The notes under the pieces: generated by a model
Told to the model about the DNA's origin: nothing
Databases searched by the model: none
The model's input: the letters and a program-made list of their open reading frames with translations, nothing else
Part shown: positions 1 through 8,305 of the stretch, piece by piece
Position numbering within the stretch: the first letter of the stretch is position 1
Layout of the letters: every line of letters begins with the position of its first letter
Translations under genes and position numbers: made by a program
Assembly: GCA_046349155.1 (NCBI GenBank)
Contig: JAXMCW010000001.1
Coordinates: 1,364,001 to 1,428,000 of the forward strand
DNA from: Alsobacter sp046349155
Lineage (GTDB): Bacteria; Pseudomonadota; Alphaproteobacteria; Rhizobiales; Beijerinckiaceae
Direction: 5' to 3'
DNA: 64,000 nucleotides

Positions 1-1
1 G

Positions 2-799
2 ATCGTCCCGCTCGCGATGACGATCTATTTCTCGCTGCTCCGCTACAACCTGCTGAATCCCGGCACGGAGAGATTCGCGGGGCTGGAGAATTACTACTAC
101 TTCCTCACCGATCCCGCCTTCTTCACCGCCCTGCGCAACACGCTGGTGCTGATCGGCTCGGTGCTGCTGATCACCGTGGTGGGCGGGACGCTGCTCGCGC
201 TGCTGATGGACCAGCCGATGTTCGGCCGGCCGGTGGTGCGGCTCATGATCATCGCGCCCTTCTTCGTCATGCCGACGGTCAGCGCGCTGATCTGGAAGAA
301 CCTCCTGATGCACCCCGTCACCGGCCTCTTCGCGTGGCTCGCGCAGCTGATCGGCGTGACGCCCGTGGACTGGTTCGCGCAGGTTCCGCTCTTCTCGATC
401 ATCCTGATCGTGGCCTGGCAATGGCTGCCCTTCGCCACCCTCATTCTGCTGACCGCCCTGCAATCGCTCGACGAGGAGCAGAAGGAAGCCGCGGAGATGG
501 ACGGGGCGGGGCCGTTCTCCTTCTTCTTCTTCATCGTCCTGCCGCATCTCGCGCGGCCCATCACGGTCGTCATCCTCATGGAGACGATCTTCCTGCTCAC
601 GGTCTTCGCCGAGATCTTCGTGACGACGGGAGGCGGCCCGGGCCTGCAGACCACGAACATCGCTTTTCTCGTCTACGCCCAGGCGCTGCTGCAGTACGAC
701 GTGGGCGGCGCCTCGGCCGGCGGCATCGTGGCCGTCGTCCTCGCCAACATCGTCGCGGCCTTCCTGGTGCGGATCATCGGCCGCACGCTGGAGATCTGA
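2..799 (+). CDS. smoF: Polyol/sugar ABC transporter permease (MalF/SmoF type), 5' partial
   Basis: Inner-membrane permease of a carbohydrate ABC importer. The reading frame is open from base 2, so the true start lies off the window; an internal ATG at 17 is only the first in view. Several hydrophobic segments are visible, and the permease-ATPase coupling (EAA) loop reads EAAEMDGAGPFSF near residue 165. The second permease begins 3 bases after its stop, followed by the ATPase and a SmoS-type dehydrogenase, which points to sorbitol, mannitol or a related polyol as substrate. The substrate is inferred from this context only. The binding protein gene should lie just upstream of the window. Confidence 0.9.
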   Translation: MVPLAMTIYFSLLRYNLLNPGTERFAGLENYYYFLTDPAFFTALRNTLVLIGSVLLITVVGGTLLALLMDQPMFGRPVVRLMIIAPFFVMPTVSALIWKNLLMHPVTGLFAWLAQLIGVTPVDWFAQVPLFSIILIVAWQWLPFATLILLTALQSLDEEQKEAAEMDGAGPFSFFFFIVLPHLARPITVVILMETIFLLTVFAEIFVTTGGGPGLQTTNIAFLVYAQALLQYDVGGASAGGIVAVVLANIVAAFLVRIIGRTLEI

Positions 800-802
800 G
801 CC

Positions 803-1633
803 ATGGCGCGCCGCATCACCGCCACCCGCTACGCCGTCGGAACCATCGTAGGGTGGGGCTTCGGATTCCTCGTGTTCTTCCCCATCCTGTGGATGGTGAT
901 CACCAGCTTCAAGACGGAGCTTGAGGCCTTCTCGCTGCCGCCGAAGTTCATCAATTTCCACTGGACGCTCGAGAACTACGGCATCGTGCAGGAGCGCTCG
1001 GACTACCTGCGCCACGCCACGAACTCGGTGATCATCTCCTTCGGCTCGACGCTGTTCGCGCTGCTGCTCGCCATCCCCGCGGCCTGGGCCATGGCCTTCG
1101 CGCCGACCAAGCGCACGCGCTCGACGCTGCTGTGGATGCTCTCGACGAAGATGATGCCGCCGGTCGGCGTGCTCGTGCCGATCTACCTGCTCTACAAGAA
1201 CTTCGGCCTGCTCGACAGCCATTTCGGGCTGGTCTTCCTGCTGGCGATGGCGAACCTGCCCATCGTCGTGTGGATGCTCTTCACCTACTTCAAGGAGATC
1301 CCGAAGGACATCCTCGAGGCCGCCCGCATGGACGGGGCGACCACCGGCAAGGAAATCGTCTTCGTGCTGCTGCCGATGGCGGTGCCCGGCATCGCCTCCA
1401 CGCTGCTCCTGAACGTGATCCTCGCCTGGAACGAGGCCTTCTGGACGCTGAACCTGACGACCACGCAGGCCGCGCCGCTCACCGCCTTCATCGCGTCCTA
1501 TTCGAGCCCGGAGGGTCTGTTCTGGGCCAAGCTCTCGGCCGCCTCGACGATGGCCATCATGCCGATCCTCATCCTCGGCTGGCTCAGCCAGCGCCAGCTC
1601 GTCCGCGGCCTCACCTTCGGCGCGGTCAAGTGA
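803..1633 (+). CDS. smoG: Polyol/sugar ABC transporter permease (MalG/SmoG type)
   Basis: Second inner-membrane permease of the importer, 276 residues, the usual length for the family. A hydrophobic N-terminal segment contains FPILWMVITSFKT, typical of MalG relatives, and the EAA loop is EAARMDGATTGKE near residue 173. The start at 803 has GGAG about 8 bases upstream, inside the end of the preceding gene, so the two are probably translationally coupled. It pairs with the upstream permease to form the channel. The assignment to a polyol rather than another sugar rests on the neighbouring sorbitol dehydrogenase. Confidence 0.92.
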   Translation: MARRITATRYAVGTIVGWGFGFLVFFPILWMVITSFKTELEAFSLPPKFINFHWTLENYGIVQERSDYLRHATNSVIISFGSTLFALLLAIPAAWAMAFAPTKRTRSTLLWMLSTKMMPPVGVLVPIYLLYKNFGLLDSHFGLVFLLAMANLPIVVWMLFTYFKEIPKDILEAARMDGATTGKEIVFVLLPMAVPGIASTLLLNVILAWNEAFWTLNLTTTQAAPLTAFIASYSSPEGLFWAKLSAASTMAIMPILILGWLSQRQLVRGLTFGAVK

Positions 1634-1655
1634 ACTCGTAAGCGGGACACCTTCC

Positions 1656-2660
1656 ATGGGCAGCATCACACTCGAAGGCGTCAACAAGACCTTCGGTCCC
1701 GTGTCGGTCATCCCGCACGTCGACCTGCAGGTGAAGGACGGCAGCTTCGTGGTCTTTGTCGGGCCCTCGGGCTGCGGCAAGTCCACGTTGCTGCGGCTCA
1801 TCGCCGGCCTGGAGGACGTGACGGGCGGGCGAATCCTCATCGACGGCGCGGACATGACCACGGTGCCGGCCTCAAAGCGCGGGCTCTCCATGGTGTTCCA
1901 GAGCTATGCGCTCTATCCGCACATGAGCGTGCGCAACAACATCGGCTTCGGCCTGCGCATGGCGGGCTTACCGAAGGACGAGATCGTACGGCGCGTGAAG
2001 GGCGCCGCGGAGAAGCTGAACCTCACGCCCTATCTCGACCGGCGGCCGGGACAGCTTTCCGGCGGCCAGCGACAGCGCGTCGCCATTGGCCGCGCCATCG
2101 TGCGCGAGCCCAAGGCCTTCCTGTTCGACGAGCCTCTGTCCAACCTCGACGCCTCGCTCCGCGTGCAGATGCGGCTCGAGATCGCGCGCCTGCAGAAGGG
2201 GCTGGGCACGACCACCATCTACGTCACCCACGATCAGGTCGAGGCCATGACGATGGCCGACATGATCGTGGTGCTGAACGCCGGCAGGGTGGAGCAGACG
2301 GGTTCGCCGCTGGAACTCTATGACAGGCCGGAAAACCTCTTCGTCGCGGGGTTCATCGGCTCGCCGCGGATGAACCTCATCAGCGGCCCGGCGGCGGCGC
2401 CCTACAACGCCGCTACGATGGGCATTCGCCCGGAGCACATCCGCGTCGGCGCGGCCGAGGGCGCGACCTGGAACGGCACCGTCAACGCCGCCGAGCACCT
2501 CGGCAGCGACACGCTGCTCTATGTCGACGTGCCCGGCGCAGGGTCGATCACCGCGCGTGCCGTCGGCGAGGTGCGCGGCAAGATGGGCGACACGGTCGGC
2601 CTGACGCCGGACCCCGCCCGCATCCATCGCTTCGACGAGAACGGGAAGGCTATTCGATGA
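1656..2660 (+). CDS. smoK: ABC transporter ATP-binding subunit (MalK/SmoK type)
   Basis: Cytoplasmic ATPase that powers the two upstream permeases. All nucleotide-binding motifs are present: Walker A GPSGCGKST (about residue 38), signature LSGGQRQRV (about 134), Walker B FLFDEPLSNLD (about 155) and the switch His in THDQ. The C-terminal 100 residues form the TOBE regulatory domain found in carbohydrate importers (IRPEHIRVG). At 334 residues it is slightly short for MalK (about 370), as is common for SmoK and UgpC relatives. The stop overlaps the start of smoS (ATGA), consistent with one operon. Confidence 0.93.
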   Translation: MGSITLEGVNKTFGPVSVIPHVDLQVKDGSFVVFVGPSGCGKSTLLRLIAGLEDVTGGRILIDGADMTTVPASKRGLSMVFQSYALYPHMSVRNNIGFGLRMAGLPKDEIVRRVKGAAEKLNLTPYLDRRPGQLSGGQRQRVAIGRAIVREPKAFLFDEPLSNLDASLRVQMRLEIARLQKGLGTTTIYVTHDQVEAMTMADMIVVLNAGRVEQTGSPLELYDRPENLFVAGFIGSPRMNLISGPAAAPYNAATMGIRPEHIRVGAAEGATWNGTVNAAEHLGSDTLLYVDVPGAGSITARAVGEVRGKMGDTVGLTPDPARIHRFDENGKAIR

Positions 2661-3427
2661 AGCTGCAGGGCAAGGTCGCCATCGTCACCGGAGGAGCGCG
2701 GGGCATCGGCCGCGCCATCGCCGAGCGCTATGCCGTGGAAGGCGCCACGGTCGTCGTCGCGGACATCCTGGGCGACGAGGCCGAGGCCGTGGCCGCGGGC
2801 ATCGGGGGCCAGAGCTTCGGGATCGCGCTCGACGTCACCCGGCGCGCCAGCATCGATGCGCTCGTGAAGGCGGCGGTGCAGAAGGCGGGGGGCGTCGACA
2901 TTCTCGTGAACAACGCCGCGATCTTCGACATGGCGCCCGTCATGGACGTGACCGAGGAGAGCTGGGACAAGCAGTTCGCCATCAACACCAAGGGCCTGTT
3001 CTTCACGCTCCAGGCCGTGGCGAAGCAGATGGTCGCGCAGGGCCGCGGCGGCAAAATCATCAACATGGCGAGCCAGGCCGGGCGGCGGGGCGAGGCGCTG
3101 GTCTCCGTCTACTGCGCGAGCAAGGCGGCGGTGATCTCGATCACCCAGTCCGCGGGGCTCGACCTCATCAAGCATCGCATCAACGTCAACGGGATCGCGC
3201 CGGGCGTGGTCGACACCCCGATGTGGGACCACGTGGATGCGCTTTTCGCCCGGTACGAGAACCGCCCGCTCGGCGAGAAAAAGCGCCTGGTCGGCGAGGC
3301 CGTTCCCTTCGGCCGCATGGGCCTGCCGGAGGACCACACGGGAGCGGCCGTGTTCCTCGCCTCCGCGGACGCCGACTATGTGGTGGCGCAGACGCTCAAC
3401 GTCGACGGCGGCAACTGGATGAGCTGA
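2657..3427 (+). CDS. smoS: Sorbitol (L-iditol 2-) dehydrogenase, SDR family
   Basis: Cytoplasmic NAD-dependent short-chain dehydrogenase that oxidises sorbitol to fructose, and galactitol or L-iditol in some family members. It shows the cofactor motif TGGARGIG (about residue 11), NNAA (about 89), the catalytic Ser in NMASQAGRRGEA, and the YCASK Tyr-Lys pair (about 153-157). The C-terminus, including YENRPLGEKKRLVGEAV and DGGNWMS, is very close to Rhodobacter SmoS as I remember it. The 256-residue length fits. The start overlaps the smoK stop by 4 bases and has GGGAAGG upstream, so it belongs to the transporter operon. Confidence 0.92.
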   Translation: MKLQGKVAIVTGGARGIGRAIAERYAVEGATVVVADILGDEAEAVAAGIGGQSFGIALDVTRRASIDALVKAAVQKAGGVDILVNNAAIFDMAPVMDVTEESWDKQFAINTKGLFFTLQAVAKQMVAQGRGGKIINMASQAGRRGEALVSVYCASKAAVISITQSAGLDLIKHRINVNGIAPGVVDTPMWDHVDALFARYENRPLGEKKRLVGEAVPFGRMGLPEDHTGAAVFLASADADYVVAQTLNVDGGNWMS

Positions 3428-3577
3428 ACCGGGTTCCGGCGCCGGCCCTGCGACGGTGGCCGACGGGCTGCTGTGGAAGGGCGCGGCAACCTCATGCTAT
3501 GCCTGATGACAAGGGGCTCGACGCCCCGTGACCTACCCGCGCCAGGCGAAGGGCGGCGGGAAGGTCGGGAGGATGGC

Positions 3578-5218
3578 ATGGGCGGTCTGTTCGTCGGCGT
3601 CGACGTGGGGACGGGGAGCGCACGCGCGGGCGTCTTCGACGCGCGCGGCGGCCTCAAGGGCGTCGCCCGCCACCCGCTCCGCCTCTGGCACGGGGGCGGA
3701 GGCATCGTCGAGCAGTCGACCGAGGACATCTGGCACGCCTGCTGCGAGGCCGTCAGAGGAGCTCTGGCCCGGGCGGAAGCCGGGGCCGGCGACGTGGCGG
3801 GCATCGCCTTCGATGCGACCTGCTCCATGGCCGTCATCGACCCGGCGGGACGACCCCTGCCGGTGGGACCGAGCGGCGATCCGGCCCGCAACGTAATCGT
3901 CTGGATGGACCACCGCGCCGTGCAGCAGACGCACGCCATCAACGCGGGCGGCCATGACGTCCTGCGCTATGTGGGCGGCGGCCTCTCGCCCGAGATGCAG
4001 CCGCCCAAGCTGCTCTGGCTGAAGACGCATCAGCCCGCCACCTTCAGGGCCGCGGGCCATTTCTTCGACCTCTCGGACTATCTCACCTTCCGCGCTACCG
4101 GCAGCACGGCGCGCTCCGTCTGCACTGTCGTCTGCAAGTGGACCTACCTGGCCCACGAGCAGCGGTGGGACACCTCGTTCTTCCGCGCCATCGGGCTCGG
4201 CGAGATCGTCGACGAAGGCTTCGCGCGCCTGGGGACGGAGATCGTCGCGCCGGGCACGCCGGTGGCGTCCGGTCTGACGGCGGAGGCCGCCGCCCAGCTT
4301 GGCCTGCGCCCTGGCGCCGCGGTCGGCGCTTCGCTCATCGACGCCCATGCCGGTGCGCTCGGCACGATGGGCTCGCTCGACCCTGACGGCACGCCACGCG
4401 ACCCCGCGACGCGGCTCGCCAACATCATGGGCACCTCGGCCTGCCTGATGGCGATGAGCGCCTCCGCGCACTTCGTGCCGGGCATCTGGGGCCCCTACCA
4501 TGCGGCGCTGCTGCCGGGTCAATGGCTCAACGAGGGTGGCCAGTCGGCCGCCGGGGCCGCCATCGATCATCTCGTGCGCAGTCATCAGGCCTTTGCGGAA
4601 GCCTCGTCCGAGGCCAACGAGGCCGGCAAATCGCTCCTCGAGTTCCTCGAGGCGCGCGTGGCGGCGCGCGCCCCGGCGCTCGGCGAGACGGCGTTCGCGG
4701 CACGCGGGCTGCACGTCCTGCCGGACTTCCTGGGCAACCGCTCTCCCTTCGCCGATCCCGACACGCGCGGTGCGGTGCTGGGGCTCGACCTCGACGGAAG
4801 CGTCGAGAGCCTGGAGAGGCTTTACGTCGCGGCCCTGTGCGGCCTCGGCTACGCCACGGCGGAAGTGGTGGAGGCCCTGTCCGCCCACGGGATGCCGACC
4901 CAGACGATGGTGGCGAGCGGCGGCGCGGCCCGCTCGCCCCTCGTCCGGCAGATCATGGCGGACTGCACGGGGCTGACGGTCGCCGTGCCGGAGACGCCGG
5001 AACCGGTGCTGCTCGGCTCGGCCATGCTGGCCGCCGTCGCCGCGGGCCGGCATGCCAGCCTCGCGGAGGCGATGCCGGCCATGTCCCGGCTGGCGGGCTC
5101 CGTCACGCCCACGGGCGACCGGCGCCTGCAGGCCTTCCACCGCGCCAAGCGGCGCGTCTTCGACGGCCTGCGCGGCATCGACCGCATGGCGCGCGAGGAA
5201 ATGCGCGGGATCGCGTGA
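3578..5218 (+). CDS. FGGY-family carbohydrate kinase (ribulokinase/YdeVR-like)
   Basis: ATP-dependent sugar kinase, probably acting on a pentulose or hexulose formed by the upstream dehydrogenase. The N-terminal phosphate loop is GVDVGTGSARAGVFD; sugar-domain motifs IVWMDHRAVQ and FDLSDYLTFRATG follow, and the C-terminal nucleotide domain carries GGAARSPLVRQ. The reading frame stays open back to 3473, but the start at 3578 is preferred because GGGAGGA lies 5 bases upstream and the conserved glycine loop follows at once, giving 546 residues. The 150-base gap from smoS holds no clear terminator. The exact substrate cannot be told from sequence; D-ribulose or L-ribulose are plausible. Confidence 0.85.
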   Translation: MGGLFVGVDVGTGSARAGVFDARGGLKGVARHPLRLWHGGGGIVEQSTEDIWHACCEAVRGALARAEAGAGDVAGIAFDATCSMAVIDPAGRPLPVGPSGDPARNVIVWMDHRAVQQTHAINAGGHDVLRYVGGGLSPEMQPPKLLWLKTHQPATFRAAGHFFDLSDYLTFRATGSTARSVCTVVCKWTYLAHEQRWDTSFFRAIGLGEIVDEGFARLGTEIVAPGTPVASGLTAEAAAQLGLRPGAAVGASLIDAHAGALGTMGSLDPDGTPRDPATRLANIMGTSACLMAMSASAHFVPGIWGPYHAALLPGQWLNEGGQSAAGAAIDHLVRSHQAFAEASSEANEAGKSLLEFLEARVAARAPALGETAFAARGLHVLPDFLGNRSPFADPDTRGAVLGLDLDGSVESLERLYVAALCGLGYATAEVVEALSAHGMPTQTMVASGGAARSPLVRQIMADCTGLTVAVPETPEPVLLGSAMLAAVAAGRHASLAEAMPAMSRLAGSVTPTGDRRLQAFHRAKRRVFDGLRGIDRMAREEMRGIA

Positions 5219-5232
5219 GCCCGCCGGCCGCG

Positions 5233-6246
5233 TCACGCCGTCCAGGTGACGCGCCCCTCTACCGGATGCGCGGGATCGTTGAAGCCGGGCGTGGAAGCGT
5301 GTCCGGGCGGAACGAGCGTGGCGGCGAAGGCCTCGTCCTCGGCGGTGAAGGGCACGTCGAGCGCGGCGCAATAGGTCTCCCATTGCTCCATGGTCCGCGG
5401 ACCGGCGATGGCGGCTGAGACCGTGCGGTTGTTGAGCACCCATCCCATGGCGAAGGCGACGGGCGAGATGCCGCGGCGCCCGCAATGGAGGGCGACCTGG
5501 CGGGCGATGGCGAGGCTCTCCGGCCGCCACTCCGTCTCGTGGATGCGCTTGTCGTTGCGTCCGGCGCGGGTATCGGGCGGGGGCGGCGCGCCGGGATCGT
5601 ATTTGGCGGTCAGCACGCCACGGGCGAGGGGGCTGTAGGACACCACGCCGAGGCCGCAATGGGCCGCCGCCGGCAGTTGCTCGCTCTCTGCGGTGCGATT
5701 GACGAGGTTGTAGAGCGGCTGGCTCGCGACCGGACGGTCGATGCCGGCCTGGTCCGCGAGATGGCAGATCTCGGCGATGCGCCAGCCGCGGAAGTTCGAC
5801 ACGCCGAAATAGCGCAGCTTGCCCTGCCGGATCAGGTCGGCGAGGGCGCGCACGGTCTCGCCGAGCGGGGCGTCGAAAACGGCGCGGTGCAGGTAGACGA
5901 GGTCGACGTAGTCGGTGCCGAGCCGCCTGAGGCTGGCTTCGACCGCCTGGATCACCCACTTGCGGGAGGCGCCTCCCTCGTTGGGGCCGTCGCCCATGGG
6001 GTTCGTGAACTTGGTCGCGAGCACCCAGCGGTCGCGGTCGGCTGCGATGGCGCGCCCGACGATCTCCTCCGAGACGCCCTTGTTGTAGACGTCGGCCGTG
6101 TCGATGAAGGTGAGCCCGCGCTCGCGCGCGCTGTCGATGATGCGCCGCGACGCCGCCTCATCGGTCGGTCCGCCGAACATCATCGCGCCCAGGCACAAGC
6201 GTGGAACCTTGAGGCCGCTGCGGCCGAGATAGCGGTAAGGGGTCAT
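5233..6246 (-). CDS. Aldo/keto reductase
   Basis: NADPH-dependent (alpha/beta)8-barrel oxidoreductase of the aldo/keto reductase family. It begins RYLGRSGLKVPRLCLGAMM, includes the catalytic region FIDTADVYNKG (Asp and Tyr near residues 47-52), and the His in VYLHRAVFDAP. The start at 6246 is chosen over a GTG at 6258 because GGAG lies 6 bases upstream, giving 337 residues. It converges with the FGGY kinase with only 14 bases between the stops, so it is probably not part of the polyol operon. The substrate is unknown. Confidence 0.88.
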   Translation of the reverse strand: MTPYRYLGRSGLKVPRLCLGAMMFGGPTDEAASRRIIDSARERGLTFIDTADVYNKGVSEEIVGRAIAADRDRWVLATKFTNPMGDGPNEGGASRKWVIQAVEASLRRLGTDYVDLVYLHRAVFDAPLGETVRALADLIRQGKLRYFGVSNFRGWRIAEICHLADQAGIDRPVASQPLYNLVNRTAESEQLPAAAHCGLGVVSYSPLARGVLTAKYDPGAPPPPDTRAGRNDKRIHETEWRPESLAIARQVALHCGRRGISPVAFAMGWVLNNRTVSAAIAGPRTMEQWETYCAALDVPFTAEDEAFAATLVPPGHASTPGFNDPAHPVEGRVTWTA

Positions 6247-6428
6247 CGAGGTCTCCACGGGTCGGGTCGGGCAATCGAGGGGTGCGGCCGAGCAGTCGCG
6301 GGGCCAGCTTGATCAACAGCCGCCGCGGGAGCAATCTGCGCCCACCGGGGGACAGGAATGCGACTGCGGCGGCCCGACGGGTTCGCCAGCGCAGAATGGG
6401 GTCGCACGTCCCCCGCGGGGGCACGCGC

Positions 6429-7460
6429 ATGATCTTCCGCCAGATGTTCGACCAGGCGTCCGGGACCTACAGCTATCTCATCGCCAGCCGGCGGGGAGCG
6501 GAGGCACTCATCATCGACCCCGTGCTCGAGAAGGTCGACCGCTACGTCAAGCTGCTGCAGGAGCTGGACCTGCGCCTCGTCAAGGCGGTCGACACGCATC
6601 TGCATGCCGACCACATCACCGGCCTCGGAGAACTGCGCGACCGGACGCGCTGCATCACCGTGATGGGCGAGCAGAGCAAGGCCGACGTGGTGTCCATGCG
6701 GCTGTCCGACGGCGAGCGCCTGGAGATCGAGGGCATCGGGCTCGACGTGATCTACACGCCCGGCCACACCGATGACAGCTACTCCTTCGCTATGGAGGAC
6801 CGCGTCTTCACCGGCGACACGCTGCTCATCCGCGGCACGGGCCGGACCGACTTCCAGAACGGCGATCCCCGCATGCAATACGAGAGCATCTTCGGCCGGT
6901 TGATGAAGCTGCCGGACGAGATGCTCGTCTTCCCCGCCCATGACTACAAGGGCGATACGGTGAGCACGATCGGCGAGGAAAGGCGAAGCAACCCACGCCT
7001 GCAGGTGAGGAGCATGGACGAGTATGTCCAGCTCATGAACAGCCTCAACCTGCCGAACCCGAAGATGATGGACGTGGCGGTGCCCGCCAACATGCATATT
7101 GGCCTGCACCAGGAGGAGGTCGCGTCGAGGGGCTGGGCACTCTCGCCGGAGGAGGCGATGGCCGCGCTGCACGATCCCGACGTCACCCTCGTCGACCTGC
7201 GCGAGAAGCGCGAGCGCGAACGCCATGGCCGCATTCCCGGCGCGATCCACTCTCCCTATCCGGCGCTTGCGGGAGAGCTCGCGTCCGACGGCTTGCTGCA
7301 CGCGCTTGGCCGGGGACGCAGGATCGTGTTCTTTTGCGCCTATGGCGAGCGCTCCGCGATGGCGGTGATGGCCGCGCGCGACGCCGGACTGTCATCCGCC
7401 GTGCATATCCATGGCGGCATCGCCGCCTGGAAGAACGCCGGCGGCCCCGTCGAGGCCTGA
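6429..7460 (+). CDS. Persulfide dioxygenase-rhodanese fusion (ETHE1-like)
   Basis: Two-domain sulfur enzyme. Residues 1 to about 240 form a metallo-beta-lactamase domain with the iron ligands THLHADH, PGHTDDS, FTGDT and PAHDYKG, plus the ETHE1 signature GRTDFQNGD. Residues about 245-343 are a rhodanese domain with active-site Cys in CAYGERS. The dioxygenase is expected to oxidise glutathione persulfide to sulfite, and the rhodanese to move sulfane sulfur between glutathione and thiosulfate. The upstream frame is open from 6282, but homology begins at MIFRQMF, so 6429 is the likely start. A peroxiredoxin follows 30 bases later and is probably co-transcribed. Confidence 0.9.
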   Translation: MIFRQMFDQASGTYSYLIASRRGAEALIIDPVLEKVDRYVKLLQELDLRLVKAVDTHLHADHITGLGELRDRTRCITVMGEQSKADVVSMRLSDGERLEIEGIGLDVIYTPGHTDDSYSFAMEDRVFTGDTLLIRGTGRTDFQNGDPRMQYESIFGRLMKLPDEMLVFPAHDYKGDTVSTIGEERRSNPRLQVRSMDEYVQLMNSLNLPNPKMMDVAVPANMHIGLHQEEVASRGWALSPEEAMAALHDPDVTLVDLREKRERERHGRIPGAIHSPYPALAGELASDGLLHALGRGRRIVFFCAYGERSAMAVMAARDAGLSSAVHIHGGIAAWKNAGGPVEA

Positions 7461-7490
7461 CACGCCCCCGCGAACACCGGAGATCACACC

Positions 7491-8147
7491 ATGCTTCAGA
7501 TCAACTCCGTGGCCCCGGACTTCGAGGCCGAGACCACCGAAGGCAAGCTGCGATTCCACGAGTGGCTGGGCGACGGCTGGGGCGTGCTGTTCTCGCATCC
7601 CAAGAACTTCACTCCTGTCTGCACCACGGAACTCGGCCGCGTTGCCCATCTGAAGCCCGAGTTCGACAAGCGGGGCGTCAAGGTGATCGGCCTGAGCGTC
7701 GATCCCGTCGAGAAGCACGCGACGTGGTCGCAGGACATTGCGGAGACGCAGGGCGCCGCGCCGAACTTCCCGATGATCGGCGATACCGACCTCGCCGTGT
7801 CCAAGCTCTACGGCATGCTGCCGGCCGATGCGGGCGCCACGGCGGAAGGCCGCACCGCCGCCGACAACGCGACCGTGCGTACCGTGTTCATCATCGGCCC
7901 GGACAAGCGTGTGAAGCTGGCGCTCGCCTATCCGATGAGCACGGGTCGCAACTTCGACGAGATCCTGCGCGTCATCGACTCCATGCAGCTCACCGCGCGC
8001 CACAAGGTGGCGACGCCGGTCGACTGGCAGCAGGGCGACGACGTCATCATCCTCGCCTCCGTCCCGGACGAGGAGGCGAGGCAGAAATACCCTCAGGGCT
8101 GGCAGTCCCCGCGGCCCTATATCCGCATCGTGCCGCAGCCGGAGTGA
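7491..8147 (+). CDS. Peroxiredoxin, 1-Cys (Prx6) type
   Basis: Cytoplasmic thiol peroxidase that reduces hydrogen peroxide and organic hydroperoxides. The peroxidatic Cys lies in NFTPVCTTELG (about residue 46), with the supporting Arg and the extended C-terminal domain typical of the 1-Cys Prx6 group. The 218-residue length is usual for that group. GGAG lies 8 bases before the start. Its position 30 bases behind a persulfide dioxygenase suggests joint handling of reactive sulfur and oxygen species, although this functional link is inferred. Confidence 0.93.
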   Translation: MLQINSVAPDFEAETTEGKLRFHEWLGDGWGVLFSHPKNFTPVCTTELGRVAHLKPEFDKRGVKVIGLSVDPVEKHATWSQDIAETQGAAPNFPMIGDTDLAVSKLYGMLPADAGATAEGRTAADNATVRTVFIIGPDKRVKLALAYPMSTGRNFDEILRVIDSMQLTARHKVATPVDWQQGDDVIILASVPDEEARQKYPQGWQSPRPYIRIVPQPE

Positions 8148-8152
8148 CGCGC

Positions 8153-8177
8153 GCGGGCTTCGCAAGCCGAAGCCCGC
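8153..8177. terminator. Bidirectional hairpin between convergent genes
   Basis: A perfect 10-bp stem, GCGGGCTTCG with CGAAGCCCGC, and a 5-base loop lies 6 bases after the peroxiredoxin stop, between two convergent genes. There is no clear T-run, so termination is likely but not certain. Confidence 0.55.
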
Positions 8178-8213
8178 ACGCCGCTCGCTCCCGCTCCCTC
8201 GCCGCCGTCAGGC

Positions 8214-8279
8214 GCGGGCGAAGCGAAGCAATCCGGCCTTCGCGGCCTGGATTGCCTCGCGGCTGCGCCTGTCGCCCGC
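8214..8279. repeat. REP-like palindromic element, copy A
   Basis: A 66-base imperfect palindrome. The outer arms GCGGGCGA and TCGCCCGC pair perfectly, and the inner arms GCAATCC and GGATTGC pair around a GGCC stem and a TTCGC loop. It shares the 12-base core GCGAAGCAATCC (8223-8234) with elements near 10300 and 13669. It sits in the gap between convergent genes. Such elements resemble the intergenic palindromic repeats known from many alphaproteobacteria. Confidence 0.65.
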
Positions 8280-8305
8280 CCGGGGGAGCCCCCGGCGGGC
8301 CGGTC

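Noticed and set aside
3533..5959. Long minus-strand frame over the sugar kinase (about 800 codons)
   Set aside because: It is antisense to a clear FGGY kinase and has shadow-frame composition.
8281..8294. CGGGGG-AG-CCCCCG as a terminator
   Set aside because: The loop is too small for the full stem and no T-run follows; it is just outside REP copy A.
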